This document shows positions 42,201 through 51,101 of a DNA stretch of 64,000 nucleotides, piece after piece. This DNA comes from Vibrio comitans. Its GTDB lineage: Bacteria > Pseudomonadota > Gammaproteobacteria > Enterobacterales > Vibrionaceae. The notes beneath the pieces are model-generated. The model was not told where the DNA came from and did no database searches. It saw only the letters and a program-made list of their open reading frames with translations. The translations under genes and the position numbers were made by a program. Location: positions 1,178,001 to 1,242,000 of the forward strand of contig AP024866.1 in NCBI GenBank assembly GCA_024346835.1, in the 5' to 3' direction. The first letter of the stretch is position 1; each line of letters opens with the position of its first letter.

Positions 42201-44217
42201 TGGACCTAACGCGCTGCAAAAAGTGCGTCAAACTACAGAGCTGAATAAGCAGCTGCATCACAACTTTGAAACGCTCGCAGCGCTTCCCAATACGCCGATT
42301 CGATTTATTGATGGGCAAGAGGCTAAGCGTTTATTGCTAGATAGAGACAATTACTATGCGATGAGCGCAGGTCACGGTGCGTGTCGTGGCTGTGGAGAAG
42401 TGACAGCACTTCGATTGGTGACCTCTATTAACCGAGCCATGGCTGAGCGCCGAAATGAAGCCCATCGAAGTCAGCTAGAAATGCTTTTAGAAAAGCTTGA
42501 GAGTAAGCACCGTCAATTGTTTGAAACTGAGCAGCAGCCTGAGCGCGTTAAACGCATAGAAGATACGGTTAAGGTATTAGAGCGACGCTTGTATGAGTTT
42601 GAGCATGGACCAACAGGTGACGGACCTGCAGATGCACTGATTGCCAATGCAACTGGGTGTAGCAGTGTGTATGCGTCTACCTTCCCGTCTAATCCTTATA
42701 AAGTGCCTTGGGTAAACAGTTTGTTCCAAGATACCCCCGCATTGGCTAAAGGTCTGTTTGAAGGGGAGGTTGCTAATCAGCTAGAGCAGATCAAGGCGCT
42801 ACGCCGAGCTAAGTTGGAAGTAGAAGATCTCTATGATCCTAGTATTCACGATAAGCAGCTTAACTACCTAGAATGGTCACAACTCTCCAGTGATGAGCTT
42901 AATCTATTACCAACGGTGTTCAGCATCGGGGGCGATGGTGCCACCTATGACATTGGCTTTGGAGCGCTATCGAGACTCCTTACCACCTCGACACCCATTA
43001 AGGTATTGGTGCTGAATACGGGGAGCTACTCCAACACTGGTGGGCAGGCCTCAACCGCGAGCTTTACCGCTCAAGACTCAGATTTGAGTCGAGTGGGGAG
43101 CGCACATAGTGGTAAGGAAGAGGCGCGCAAAGAGCTTGGGATCATCGCGATGTTCCACCCTGAGGTATTGGTGGTGCAAACCTCGACTGCGATTCAAGGT
43201 CACTTTATGTCTAACTTAGTGGAGTATCTCAATTATCAACATGCGCCTGCTTTGTTTGATGTCTATACCCCGTGCATGGGAGAGCATGGAATAGCGGATG
43301 ACGCCAGCACTAGGCATTCACGCTTTGCGGTTGAAAGTCGAATGAACCCTATATTTGTGCATGATCCGCGTAAAGGCGAAACATTAGCAGAACGACTTTC
43401 GTTAGAGGGCAACCCTGATATCTTGCAAGATTGGACCACGCAAATGATTACCTATCTTGATGATGATGGTATGACTCAGCTTCTAGAAACGGCTCTCACC
43501 CCAGCAGACTTTGCCTTATTTGAGGGGCGATTTAAGAAACACTTCTCCCTCGCGACAAGTGAACGAAACCTCATTGAGTTGGCCGATTATGTTGGCATGA
43601 GCGCGAGTGAGCGTGCAGATAAAACGCCATTTATCTGGTCTGTGGATAGCTCGCAGCACCTCATTCAACTTAGGGTATCAAGCTCCATTGTCGCGCTTAC
43701 TGAAGAGCGATTAAATAATTGGCATCGGTTGCAGTATCTGAGCGGGCAACAGATGGCTAAGCTTAAGACTGAGCACCAAGCAGAGGTCGCTCAGTGGAAA
43801 GCGCGCTATGAGGGCGCAGTAGAGCGCAATGAACACACCATAGACACCATAGCCAATGGATTGGCAGAGTTGGCACTTACCGTAGACAGCGAGGTGCAAA
43901 TTCCGGTGACTCAAATCGAATCAACGGAGTCTAGGCCTGCTGCCAGTGAAGCAACGAATAACAGACTGGTGAGTATCGCCGATTCCGATATGGCAAGTTG
44001 TACGGACTGTAAAACCTGTTATCAGCAACTTCCTGAACTGTTTGAGAAGACCACTATTATCGAAGAGGGCAAGGCAAAGATCGTCAGTCGGGTGATCCCT
44101 AACGTCTTTGATACTCTTGTGATTACCGATGAGCTCGTTGAGCGTGCCTCACGTATTGCTGATGAATGTGACGCTGAGATTATTCACGTTAATGTCTCGC
44201 AGGCTTCGGAGGTGTAG
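39238..44217 (+). CDS. nifJ: Pyruvate:ferredoxin/flavodoxin oxidoreductase, extended form
   Basis: A 1659-aa enzyme that turns pyruvate and CoA into acetyl-CoA, CO2 and reduced ferredoxin or flavodoxin. Order: alpha part (from residue 17; YPITPSTEISELYEAFRAQG), a gamma part (GGYGTIATGK near 557), two 4Fe-4S motifs (CTGCMECTIACP near 844, CSGCMECVDVCG near 977), and the thiamine-diphosphate part (GACRGCGEV near 1046, GDGATYDIG near 1231, YSNTGGQ near 1264). Usual length is about 1200. The surplus lies in inserts between the Fe-S motifs and after the GCGE motif, plus a C-terminal tail with CTDCKTC (about 1585). GGAG precedes the ATG. It is eight bases or fewer from its partner gene at 44219. 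Confidence 0.88.
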   Translation: MSSLSKTIEYPSYPGTPAVIHGNGAVAHVMDYVCGGVIGYPITPSTEISELYEAFRAQGGMNVWGQHPFFFEPEGEHSAQSGALGAALTGGKYISNASSSQGILYGLESHYVTVGKKAAGFVLHVAARSVSRHSLNVMAGHDDVYALLSAGYTTLFASNAQEVADLAAISYRVSALSLIPVANCMDGFATSHIQSEVLLPEPELLKTYLGDPSERIQAPTVAQKMLYGAKGRIWQLNVFLDKHQDDFWPDKLGELKDYLKANETQLEQDKDGRFIRHTLDFIPAELHKKWRRVWVNSYEKGSRQRVPALMDTHNPGLTGGVQNQPDYQAGIVDHRVHFQSDVPKFIKQAMREFALLTGRHYSPVMQYECEDADSVILGLGSVTDDAEAVAEYLRGKGEKVGVVSIKQLQPFPEAQLTEALAGKKAVTILERCDETKLTERVTRALFKARENADSHRHENIPFLRELPQISTGVFGLGGHDLQPRHLVAAFANMQAEKSKPFFYLGSQFFDSEASEQLQVIQRRLRDAYPETELMALSTNENPQLLPEEAIRTRFHSVGGYGTIATGKLLTDILAGALELHSKSMPKYGSEKSGAPTNFFITLSPEPIKITNAELQEVEVVLSPDHKVFMHTNPLAGLTQNGTFILQTHHTPEQVWQEIPEAARQYIRQHNIDFFIVDAFKVAKEQAPSRDLEIRMMGIAFIGALCGHARQVIGSADEEAMLNRIEQQIAKKFASKGQAVVNGNMAVIREGMHATKQVRYQDYEDVAVTNDSNAQVNLDEKTTRASSCLFDQDYFDSIAGKHYADGSIAEAPVIPGSGMFMPPSSAKTKNKGLFRLNVPLFDPDKCTGCMECTIACPDSAIPNAVHEVHDIINNAIDTLAVPPAQISALKAEVPKLSDAVRHYYRSHSKEESLPLHKAIASMLDTMTFNDGKVQQHFASVCIALESMPVARTKPFFDAMEKSMPGSGGLYSVAIDSSKCSGCMECVDVCGPNALQKVRQTTELNKQLHHNFETLAALPNTPIRFIDGQEAKRLLLDRDNYYAMSAGHGACRGCGEVTALRLVTSINRAMAERRNEAHRSQLEMLLEKLESKHRQLFETEQQPERVKRIEDTVKVLERRLYEFEHGPTGDGPADALIANATGCSSVYASTFPSNPYKVPWVNSLFQDTPALAKGLFEGEVANQLEQIKALRRAKLEVEDLYDPSIHDKQLNYLEWSQLSSDELNLLPTVFSIGGDGATYDIGFGALSRLLTTSTPIKVLVLNTGSYSNTGGQASTASFTAQDSDLSRVGSAHSGKEEARKELGIIAMFHPEVLVVQTSTAIQGHFMSNLVEYLNYQHAPALFDVYTPCMGEHGIADDASTRHSRFAVESRMNPIFVHDPRKGETLAERLSLEGNPDILQDWTTQMITYLDDDGMTQLLETALTPADFALFEGRFKKHFSLATSERNLIELADYVGMSASERADKTPFIWSVDSSQHLIQLRVSSSIVALTEERLNNWHRLQYLSGQQMAKLKTEHQAEVAQWKARYEGAVERNEHTIDTIANGLAELALTVDSEVQIPVTQIESTESRPAASEATNNRLVSIADSDMASCTDCKTCYQQLPELFEKTTIIEEGKAKIVSRVIPNVFDTLVITDELVERASRIADECDAEIIHVNVSQASEV

Positions 44218-44218
44218 C

Positions 44219-46960
44219 ATGGTTTCGACAATCAGTAAGGCGCAACACGCGCTGCTAGAGCAGAGAATGCAAAAAGACCCCAAGCGCTTTCAGCAGATGG
44301 TGATTGATGAGAGCATGCAGGCCATTCAAGGGGCATTGAAGCGTGGAGAGCTCTCGGCTTCCTTTGTGGCAAAGCTGTGGGAACTATTGCTCGTTGATGA
44401 TGAATTGAGCACCACGCTACAACGCTATTTGTGGCGAGTGCCTCTTAAGCAGAAGCGTGCTTTTGTTCGAGGCATCGATAGACACCTCAGTACTCGCTAT
44501 CCGATGTTTGAGGGTTTATCAAAGGGGTGGCCGGGCAGCAATAATATTCCCCCTTATGTGCGCCCTGCAAATGAGAGACGTAAGGATTTTGATTTAGTCA
44601 GTCAGGGTTATCTGGGTTATATGGGATTGGGTTATAGCCTGCGTGAGGTGGAGCTGTTTGTTTGGCTAGAGGTACTGCGGGATAAGCAATGTGAAGACCG
44701 TCCGTGTGAGATAGGCGTGCCGCAGTGTGACCCGCAAGGTGCGCCCCAGGCAGAAGCTGAGGGCGGTTGTCCTGTTAAGATCCATATACCGCAGGTGCTC
44801 AATTTGATGGGAGAGGGTAAATTGAAGGAAGCCTTTGAGCTTATTCGAGACGCTAACCCTCTACCTAATGTCACTGGCCGGGTGTGCCCCCAAGAATTGC
44901 AGTGCCAAGGAGTGTGTACCCACAACGATAGGCCTATTGAAATCGGTCAGCTAGAGTGGTTTTTGCCCCAGCGCGAACGCGAGCTTAACAACGCAGGTTC
45001 TGCTGAGAAAAAAACCAACAATCCTTGGGTGATGGCTACTAAGCCGCCTATCGCTATCGTGGGTTCTGGGCCGTCGGGTCTTATCAATGCCTACTTGCTG
45101 GCTAAAGAAGGGCACCCTGTCACTGTATTTGAGGCCTTTCATGCTCTTGGCGGAGTGTTGCGTTACGGAATCCCAGAGTTTCGATTACCCAACCAATTGA
45201 TTGACGATGTGGTTGAGAAGATCAAGGCTCTTGGTGGGCGTTTTGTGACAAATTACATCGTGGGCAAAACGGCCGCTTTGAGCGATCTTAAGAAAGCGGG
45301 CTTTGTGAGGATTTTCGTAGGAACAGGAGCGGGCTTACCTAGGTTTATGAATGTCCCTGGTGAACACCTGCTGAATATCATGTCGGCGAATGAGTTTCTT
45401 ACTCGCGTCAACCTAATGCATGCCAACTTAGCGGATTACGAAACACCTTTACCTCAGATGCAGGATAAAGAAGTAATGATTCTAGGTGGTGGTAATACAG
45501 CGATGGATGCCGCGCGAACGGCGTGCCGGTTGGGGGCTAATGTCACTATAGTCTATCGTCGAACCGAGCAAGAAATGCCGGCTAGAGTCGAAGAGCTTCA
45601 CCACGCCCTTGAGGAAGGGATAAAACTCAAAGAATTGCGTGCACCTTGCGAATTTCACGGCGACAAAAATCATGTATTAAGCAGTGCCACAGTTGATGTG
45701 ATGGCGCTAGGAGAGCCTGATGCATCTGGCCGTCGTCGCCCTCAGATTACAGGTAAGCAAGAGCTCATAAAGGTGGACTTTGCCATTATGGCCTTGGGCA
45801 ATAGCTCCAACCCTATCGTTAAAGATGCTAACCCAGATCTTAACACCTCAAAATGGGGAACCCTGCTGCTGGATAAGGATTCACAGCAAACCTCAATAGA
45901 GGGCGTGTATAGCGGCGGTGATGCCACAAGAGGCGGTTCTACGGCTATCAAGGCGGCAGGGGATGGACAGGCTGCCGCACGTGAGATAATGGCTAACTTA
46001 GAGTTCAATGCCCAAGAGTTGCAAGGCTTAGTGGACAGCGCCAGCCGTTATACCAAGCTTGGTCAAACCCCAGCTAAGATCGTGAAACGTAAACAGCTAA
46101 CAGACGAGATTGTTGAATTCACCATCAAGGCACCGTTAATCGCACAATCGGCTAGGGCGGGGCAGTTTGTTCGCGTATTGAGCGATGAAAAGGGCGAGTT
46201 AATACCTTTAACGCTGGCTGACTGGAACTGTGAGGAAGGTACCATTGACCTTGTTATTCAGGGGCTGGGAAGCAGTTCTAAGCTGATGAATAAAATGCAG
46301 GTTGGTGAGTGTTTCTGCGCAGTAGCCGGTCCTCTAGGTCAGGCTAGTAAGGTTTCTGAGCACGCAGGAAGAGTCGTTTTTACCGCTGGTGGCGTTGGTT
46401 TACCTGCGGTATTTCCTATCTTGAGAGCACATTTAGAGATGGGCAACAAAGTGACGCTTATTTCTGGATTTAGGGGTAAGACACACAGCTTTTGGACTGA
46501 GCCTAGTGGCCGATTAGAGAGGTTACGAGAGCGCTACCCTGAGCTTCTTAAGATCATCTATGCCAGTAACGATGGCAGTCTTGGCATTAAGGGCTTTGTC
46601 ACCACTCCGCTTGAGCAGATGATGCTTGCACATAAAAACTTAATCGAGGCTCAGGTTTCTGAGGTGATAACCATTGGGCCGCCAATGATGATGCGTGCGG
46701 TGAGCGACCTGACTAAGGACTTTTCGGTGCCTTGTGTCGCGAGCCTTAATTCGATCATGGTTGATGCGACAGGTATGTGTGGTGCGTGTATGGTACCGGT
46801 GACGCAAGATGGGAAATTGGTACGTAAGCATGCCTGTATTGATGGCCCTGAGATAGACAGCCACATCATTGATTGGGATAAGTTCTTACCAAGGTTCAAT
46901 CAATTTAAGCCGCAAGAGCGTCAAAGCCAGATTGATCACAAGTTGATAGAGCCGGAATAA
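44219..46960 (+). CDS. NfnB-NfnA-like fusion flavoprotein (GltD-like plus FNR-like)
   Basis: Product of 913 aa from ATG 44219, with GGAGG eight bases upstream. Residues about 150-255 carry the cysteine-rich GltD-type 4Fe-4S domain (GRVCPQELQCQGVC). An FAD fold (PIAIVGSGPSGLINAYLLA, near 278) and an NADPH fold (MILGGGNTAMDAARTACRLG, near 420) follow. From about 620 there is a ferredoxin-reductase module ending in a 2Fe-2S site (GMCGACMVPV...HACIDGP, near 855). This equals NfnB followed by NfnA in one chain, subunits of the ferredoxin-dependent NADH:NADP+ oxidoreductase. Next to the pyruvate oxidoreductase it would re-oxidise ferredoxin and make NAD(P)H. Whether it bifurcates electrons is not shown. 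Confidence 0.82.
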   Translation: MVSTISKAQHALLEQRMQKDPKRFQQMVIDESMQAIQGALKRGELSASFVAKLWELLLVDDELSTTLQRYLWRVPLKQKRAFVRGIDRHLSTRYPMFEGLSKGWPGSNNIPPYVRPANERRKDFDLVSQGYLGYMGLGYSLREVELFVWLEVLRDKQCEDRPCEIGVPQCDPQGAPQAEAEGGCPVKIHIPQVLNLMGEGKLKEAFELIRDANPLPNVTGRVCPQELQCQGVCTHNDRPIEIGQLEWFLPQRERELNNAGSAEKKTNNPWVMATKPPIAIVGSGPSGLINAYLLAKEGHPVTVFEAFHALGGVLRYGIPEFRLPNQLIDDVVEKIKALGGRFVTNYIVGKTAALSDLKKAGFVRIFVGTGAGLPRFMNVPGEHLLNIMSANEFLTRVNLMHANLADYETPLPQMQDKEVMILGGGNTAMDAARTACRLGANVTIVYRRTEQEMPARVEELHHALEEGIKLKELRAPCEFHGDKNHVLSSATVDVMALGEPDASGRRRPQITGKQELIKVDFAIMALGNSSNPIVKDANPDLNTSKWGTLLLDKDSQQTSIEGVYSGGDATRGGSTAIKAAGDGQAAAREIMANLEFNAQELQGLVDSASRYTKLGQTPAKIVKRKQLTDEIVEFTIKAPLIAQSARAGQFVRVLSDEKGELIPLTLADWNCEEGTIDLVIQGLGSSSKLMNKMQVGECFCAVAGPLGQASKVSEHAGRVVFTAGGVGLPAVFPILRAHLEMGNKVTLISGFRGKTHSFWTEPSGRLERLRERYPELLKIIYASNDGSLGIKGFVTTPLEQMMLAHKNLIEAQVSEVITIGPPMMMRAVSDLTKDFSVPCVASLNSIMVDATGMCGACMVPVTQDGKLVRKHACIDGPEIDSHIIDWDKFLPRFNQFKPQERQSQIDHKLIEPE

Positions 46961-46977
46961 TGAAGAGCCGTTAAGTC

Positions 46978-47014
46978 AACGCCCCTAAAGAGGATGACTC
47001 TTAGGGGCGTTCTT
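46978..47014. terminator. Terminator after the flavoprotein gene
   Basis: ACGCCCCTAA and TTAGGGGCGT form a 10-bp stem between two convergent genes, with TTCTTATTTATT after it. Confidence 0.88.
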
Positions 47015-47038
47015 ATTTATTGAGTTAGAGACCATTCT

Positions 47039-47278
47039 CTATTCGATGGTAAGAGAGGCTAAGCCAACCAGACTTGGCGCTGTGAGTGGCTCAACGCTAC
47101 TCACTTTTACTTTATAGCCCTGTCGCAAATACTTATAGATATCTTCTGTGCTTTCCACATAGGTATAGCCTTCATCGAACCTTGCCTTACTAACGGCAAA
47201 TTTTCCATTTTTATGCCTATGGGGCTGTTGAATTAATCCTTTGTTTTTGCCTCGTTTGGTTTCATAGAAAATCTTCAT
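47039..47278 (-). CDS. Small protein of unknown function
   Basis: A 79-aa basic protein: KIFYETKRGKNKGLIQQPHR, then FDEGYTYVESTEDIYKYLRQ. Soluble, mixed strand and helix, no cysteine. It starts ten bases after the stop codon of the Dcu transporter gene on the same strand and could be translated from the same message. Nothing recognised. Confidence 0.55.
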   Translation of the reverse strand: MKIFYETKRGKNKGLIQQPHRHKNGKFAVSKARFDEGYTYVESTEDIYKYLRQGYKVKVSSVEPLTAPSLVGLASLTIE

Positions 47279-47288
47279 GTTATGGACC

Positions 47289-48617
47289 TCAGCCTATAAT
47301 TATCTGACCCAACATATAACCTGCACAACAAGCACTGATTACCCCAATAAGACCCACACTCATAAACGAGTGATTGAAGTACCATTTGCCGATTTTTGTT
47401 GTACCGGAAGAGTCGAAGTTGACTGTTGCGATATCGGATGGGTAGTTAGGAATAAAGAAGTAACCGTATACCGCTGGCATCAAACCGATTAACAGCGCAG
47501 GCTCTAAGCCAAGGCCTAAGCCAACAGGCAGCATCATGCGCGCGGTTGCGGCCTGAGAATTCACTACGACCGAAACAATGAATAGTGCTAGCGCGAAGGT
47601 CCAAGGGTAAGTCGTTACCATTTCAACGATGCCTGATTTGAATTGTGGCATTGCGTATTGGAAATAGGTGTCGGACATCCAGGCAATACCAAAGATGGCG
47701 ATAGCGGCGACCATACCTGATTTAAACACGACGCCATTGGGAACGAGCCTAGGGTCTGTTTTGGTGGCTAACAAAATAATACCGCCGAAGCAGAGCATCA
47801 TCATCTGAATGACGACGGCCATGCTGATGGGCTTAGTCGCCTCACCAATAGTTCTAATTTCTGGCACCATCGCAATCACGACAATCACTGCAATTGATAG
47901 CAAGAACAGCAGGACTGAGTTGCGAGCGGAAGTGGGTAAGGTTTCGTCTAATGATGTCGCAGTTGTATTGAGAATGCGGTCGCGCCATTCTGGGTCTTTC
48001 AAGCGACTTTGATACTCAGGATCGTCATCTAATTCTTTGCCGCGTTTCATGCTATACAGCGCCATAAGTAGGGTACCAAATAGGGTAGCCGGCACTGTAA
48101 CCATTAAGATGGAAAGTAAGCTAATGTCAGGGCGAATATCGGTCAGCTGCGCAAGGTAGTAAACAACGGCTGCAGATATTGGCGATGCAGTAATGGCTAT
48201 CTGAGATGCAACCGAGGCAGAAGCCATAGGGCGCTCAGGACGAATGCCGTTCTTCAATGCTACATCGCCGATGATTGGCATAATTGAATACACAGCGTGG
48301 CCCGTACCTAGCAAGAATGTCATGCTGTAAGTGACAAATGGGGCAATTAAAGTCACACGCTTGGGATTTTTTCGAAGTACACGCTCGGCAACCTGGAGCA
48401 TGTACTTTAGACCTCCAGCAGCTTCCAATATGGAAGCACAAGTCACCACCGCCAAGATGATCAGCATAACGGTAACTGGAGGAGAGGTAGGTGGCATCTT
48501 AAAGATGAATACCTCTATGGTTAGGCCGATGCCCGAAACAACCCCCAGTCCAATACCACCCTTCCGTGAGCCAATATAGAGCACAATCAGAAGGAACAAA
48601 AACTCAAAATACAGCAT
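47289..48617 (-). CDS. Anaerobic C4-dicarboxylate transporter (Dcu family)
   Basis: A 442-aa inner-membrane antiporter with about ten to twelve helices, including KPISMAVVIQMMMLCFGGII-like segments and the family stretch GTGHAVYSIMPIIGDVALKN (about residues 104-123) and VNSQAATARMMLPVGLGLGL. Dcu proteins exchange external fumarate, malate or aspartate for succinate during anaerobic growth. The region RKGGIGLGVVSGIGL and the length place it in the DcuA/DcuB family; which of the two was not resolved. Confidence 0.88.
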   Translation of the reverse strand: MLYFEFLFLLIVLYIGSRKGGIGLGVVSGIGLTIEVFIFKMPPTSPPVTVMLIILAVVTCASILEAAGGLKYMLQVAERVLRKNPKRVTLIAPFVTYSMTFLLGTGHAVYSIMPIIGDVALKNGIRPERPMASASVASQIAITASPISAAVVYYLAQLTDIRPDISLLSILMVTVPATLFGTLLMALYSMKRGKELDDDPEYQSRLKDPEWRDRILNTTATSLDETLPTSARNSVLLFLLSIAVIVVIAMVPEIRTIGEATKPISMAVVIQMMMLCFGGIILLATKTDPRLVPNGVVFKSGMVAAIAIFGIAWMSDTYFQYAMPQFKSGIVEMVTTYPWTFALALFIVSVVVNSQAATARMMLPVGLGLGLEPALLIGLMPAVYGYFFIPNYPSDIATVNFDSSGTTKIGKWYFNHSFMSVGLIGVISACCAGYMLGQIIIG

Positions 48618-48942
48618 TAATGTTCACCATTGATAATTACAAATTCCTAATGAAATTATCCTCCTATTCATCAGGGTTATTTGTTTTTCTCATCACATAA
48701 CATCATGATTAAAATAAGAAATTCTCTATTTATCGAGTTGATCACGTGGTTTGGTGTAGAAGTAAATGCATTGTAAAATGTGTGTATTGTTTGAGGGTAA
48801 TTACAGTTGTAGGAGCGATACTGTTGAAAGGGAAAAGAATATAAAACTAATGCCTTATGTATGAAAAACAATATAGGCGTCTTTCCAAATGTTAATAATT
48901 TGTATAACTTAGTGGTTTGACCACTACGTAAGGTGAAGCGAT
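48618..48942. other. Divergent promoter region between the Dcu and crotonase genes
   Basis: 325 bp without a gene. The FadR-like operator (48910-48926) is next to the crotonase start. No FNR box of good quality was found on the Dcu side. Confidence 0.5.
48910..48926. promoter_or_regulatory. FadR-like operator
   Basis: TAGTGGTTTGACCACTA is a perfect inverted repeat (7-bp arms, 3-bp centre) and contains TGGTNNGACCA, the core of the FadR consensus. It lies 17 bp before the crotonase start codon, so a bound repressor would block transcription or its start. FadR responds to long-chain acyl-CoA. Confidence 0.6.
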
Positions 48943-49746
48943 ATGTCTCGAGTGACCTGCACTATTGACGATAATCAGATTGCAATAGTCAGCCTTAATC
49001 GCCCTGATAAGCTTAATGCTATCGATATGGAGATGTTTAAAGCAGTCAATGCCGTAACCCGTGAGTTAAAAAACGATAAACGAGTAAGGGCAGTGATCGT
49101 TCGAGGCGAGGGGAGCGATTTTTGCTCTGGGCTTGATGTAAAGTCTCTATTAACAAGCAAGAGTGGAGCGCTCTCTTTACTCTTTAAGTGGTGGCCAACT
49201 CGAGCCAACGATGCTCAGCGTTTCTCCTTGGGTTGGCGAGATATTCCGTGTCCGGTGATATTTTCTATCCACGGTCGCTGTTGGGGTGGTGGATTGCAGT
49301 TGGCTAGCGGAGGAGATTTTCGTATAGCAAGCCCCGGCGCTACCTTTTCCATTATGGAAGCTAAATGGGGACTCATTCCTGATATGGGAGGAGCAATCGC
49401 TTTTCGTGAGTTGATGCGTAAAGACCATACATTAGAAATGGCGATGACAGCGAAGGAGATCGATAGTCAAACGGCTAAAGATTACGGGCTGGTCACTAAG
49501 ATTGCCGAAGATCCTTATGCATGTGCTTACCAGCTAGCATTGGAGTGTATCAATCGCTCCCCAGATGTATTGGCAGCCAACAAAAAGCTCTATCACAACA
49601 CATGGTGGTCTAGCCCGGGTAAAGCATTACTGTTAGAAACCTGGTATCAGATAAAGGTAGGCGTAGGTAAAAACAGGGTTATTGCCGCTAAACGGGAGCG
49701 TAACCCTGAAGATAAGCCCGCGTACTTACCGAGAAGGTTTAGATAA
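48943..49746 (+). CDS. Crotonase-family protein (enoyl-CoA hydratase/isomerase)
   Basis: A 267-aa crotonase. The oxyanion-hole segments are GSDFCSGLDVKSLL (about residue 65) and HGRCWGGGLQLASGGDFRIA (about 107-126). In classical hydratases the second segment reads GGGCELA with a catalytic glutamate; here that position is glutamine (GGGLQLA). The second acidic position, in FSIMEAKWGLIPDMGG, is kept. The chemistry may therefore be isomerisation or another crotonase reaction rather than hydration. A FadR-like operator just upstream ties it to fatty-acid breakdown. Confidence 0.82.
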   Translation: MSRVTCTIDDNQIAIVSLNRPDKLNAIDMEMFKAVNAVTRELKNDKRVRAVIVRGEGSDFCSGLDVKSLLTSKSGALSLLFKWWPTRANDAQRFSLGWRDIPCPVIFSIHGRCWGGGLQLASGGDFRIASPGATFSIMEAKWGLIPDMGGAIAFRELMRKDHTLEMAMTAKEIDSQTAKDYGLVTKIAEDPYACAYQLALECINRSPDVLAANKKLYHNTWWSSPGKALLLETWYQIKVGVGKNRVIAAKRERNPEDKPAYLPRRFR

Positions 49747-49788
49747 GAGGGGATCGCGTTGTGCTCTCTTAGTTATTCAGGACTACTA

Positions 49789-50025
49789 CTAGGCAAAGAA
49801 CAGTACATCGCCATCCATTACGTTACGCAGTAACTTTGTAGAGACAACAGATTCATTGTCATCAAGAAACAAGACTTGGTAACTGTTACTGCCTTCTGGT
49901 GCGTATTCGTTGCTCATTTGCGAAAAAAGGAAGGCACATTGGCGATACGAACCTGAAAATGTGTCGCTAAGGGTTCGATTCCCATTGCTGTTAATGGCAT
50001 ATAAAGCGATAGATGAATGACTCAT
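49789..50025 (-). CDS. Small protein of unknown function
   Basis: A 78-aa soluble protein: SSIALYAINSNGNRTLSDTF, then YQVLFLDDNESVVSTKLLRN. Mixed strand and helix, single cysteine. It is between converging genes with no clear operon partner. Nothing recognised. Confidence 0.55.
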   Translation of the reverse strand: MSHSSIALYAINSNGNRTLSDTFSGSYRQCAFLFSQMSNEYAPEGSNSYQVLFLDDNESVVSTKLLRNVMDGDVLFFA

Positions 50026-50159
50026 AGTGTGACCCCAAAATCTCGTAACCAGTGAGGTAACTTTAGCCTTGGGGCCATGATCAATGAACTAGCAAAACTA
50101 CTAGATAGTGAGCAGAAAATTGACAGTAGTAGCTGGACTGACGCCTAGTCGTATTACAT

Positions 50160-51023
50160 CTAGCCTTTTTTAGACAGCTTGATGTACACCAATAGCGATA
50201 AGAAGATAACGCCTCCACCGAGCAGTTTTTGCGTACCCACGACTTCACCAAGCATGCTGATACTGAGCATTAATGTCCATACGGGCTCTAAAATCATAAT
50301 GAGAGACGCGGTTTCCATCTTCACTGAGAATTGACCTACCGTTTGCGCTAGGTAGCGAATCGAGGTGGCAATAAGGGTGGATACCGCAAACCAAAACAAT
50401 ACATGCCTATTCAGCTCGAAAGCATCTGGCTGGGTAATGCCTACAGAGATGGCTCCAATCAACCCAACAGCAAACAATTGCACACAGATGGAGGTTAATG
50501 GGTTCAGATTGGTGATCACACGTTTGTTTAAGACAAAGTGCAGCGACAGCAATCCCGAAGCGAGTAAGAAATACCATTGGCTTCTGTCTACTTGCCAGCC
50601 GTTAGCTAGGGTGAGTAGAGCCATACCTAAGATGGCAATAGGTAAGGCGACCCAAAAGGCTCGGTTAGGCTTAACTCGAAACAATATCAATGACACGAAT
50701 GGCGCAATTATCATAGCGAGGCTCATGATAAAGGCTCCCTCGGCCAGAGTGGTTGAGATAGAGACCGCATACACCCAAACTTGAATAGACAGGGCTAAGA
50801 CGAAGCCTACACCAAGTAGAGAGATTATCTGTTTTAGTTTGAGTGCGAGGACTTTTTTATAACAGAAGGGAAAAAGAATTAAACTTGCCAGCAGGAAACG
50901 GCTAGTGATGAAGATTTCGCCCGGGACTTCGAGAATCACGAGTTTAGAGGCAATCCAACCTATTGCGGCTAGAATGGTTGCCAATACAAGAAACAACTCA
51001 CCTTTGAGAGCCTTCAGATTCAT
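50160..51023 (-). CDS. EamA/DMT-family membrane exporter
   Basis: A 287-aa inner-membrane protein with ten helices in two EamA repeats (residues about 5-135 and 145-280); the second starts WYFLLASGLLSLHFVLNKRV and contains METASLIMILEPVWTLMLSI, the E-P motif in the last repeat typical of the family. Such carriers export amino acids or other small metabolites. Substrate cannot be told from sequence. Confidence 0.85.
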   Translation of the reverse strand: MNLKALKGELFLVLATILAAIGWIASKLVILEVPGEIFITSRFLLASLILFPFCYKKVLALKLKQIISLLGVGFVLALSIQVWVYAVSISTTLAEGAFIMSLAMIIAPFVSLILFRVKPNRAFWVALPIAILGMALLTLANGWQVDRSQWYFLLASGLLSLHFVLNKRVITNLNPLTSICVQLFAVGLIGAISVGITQPDAFELNRHVLFWFAVSTLIATSIRYLAQTVGQFSVKMETASLIMILEPVWTLMLSISMLGEVVGTQKLLGGGVIFLSLLVYIKLSKKG

Positions 51024-51056
51024 GGTTATCCTAATTGAGATACGCTTAAAAACGAT

Positions 51057-51083
51057 AAAACCCTGCGAGAGCGCAGGGTTTTT
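51057..51083 (-). terminator. Terminator after nemA
   Basis: AAAACCCTGCG and CGCAGGGTTTTT form a tight stem 20 bp past the nemA stop codon (leftward). Confidence 0.9.
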
Positions 51084-51101
51084 GATTGTGTTGAGCGATG
51101 A

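Noticed and set aside
39238..46960. Frameshift or assembly fusion as the reason for the 1659-aa oxidoreductase
   Set aside because: The domain order is complete and continuous, the inserts are in frame with coding character, and the next gene has its own good ribosome binding site.
48625..48645. FNR box before the Dcu transporter
   Set aside because: TTGATAATTACAAA matches only the left half and lies almost on the start codon.
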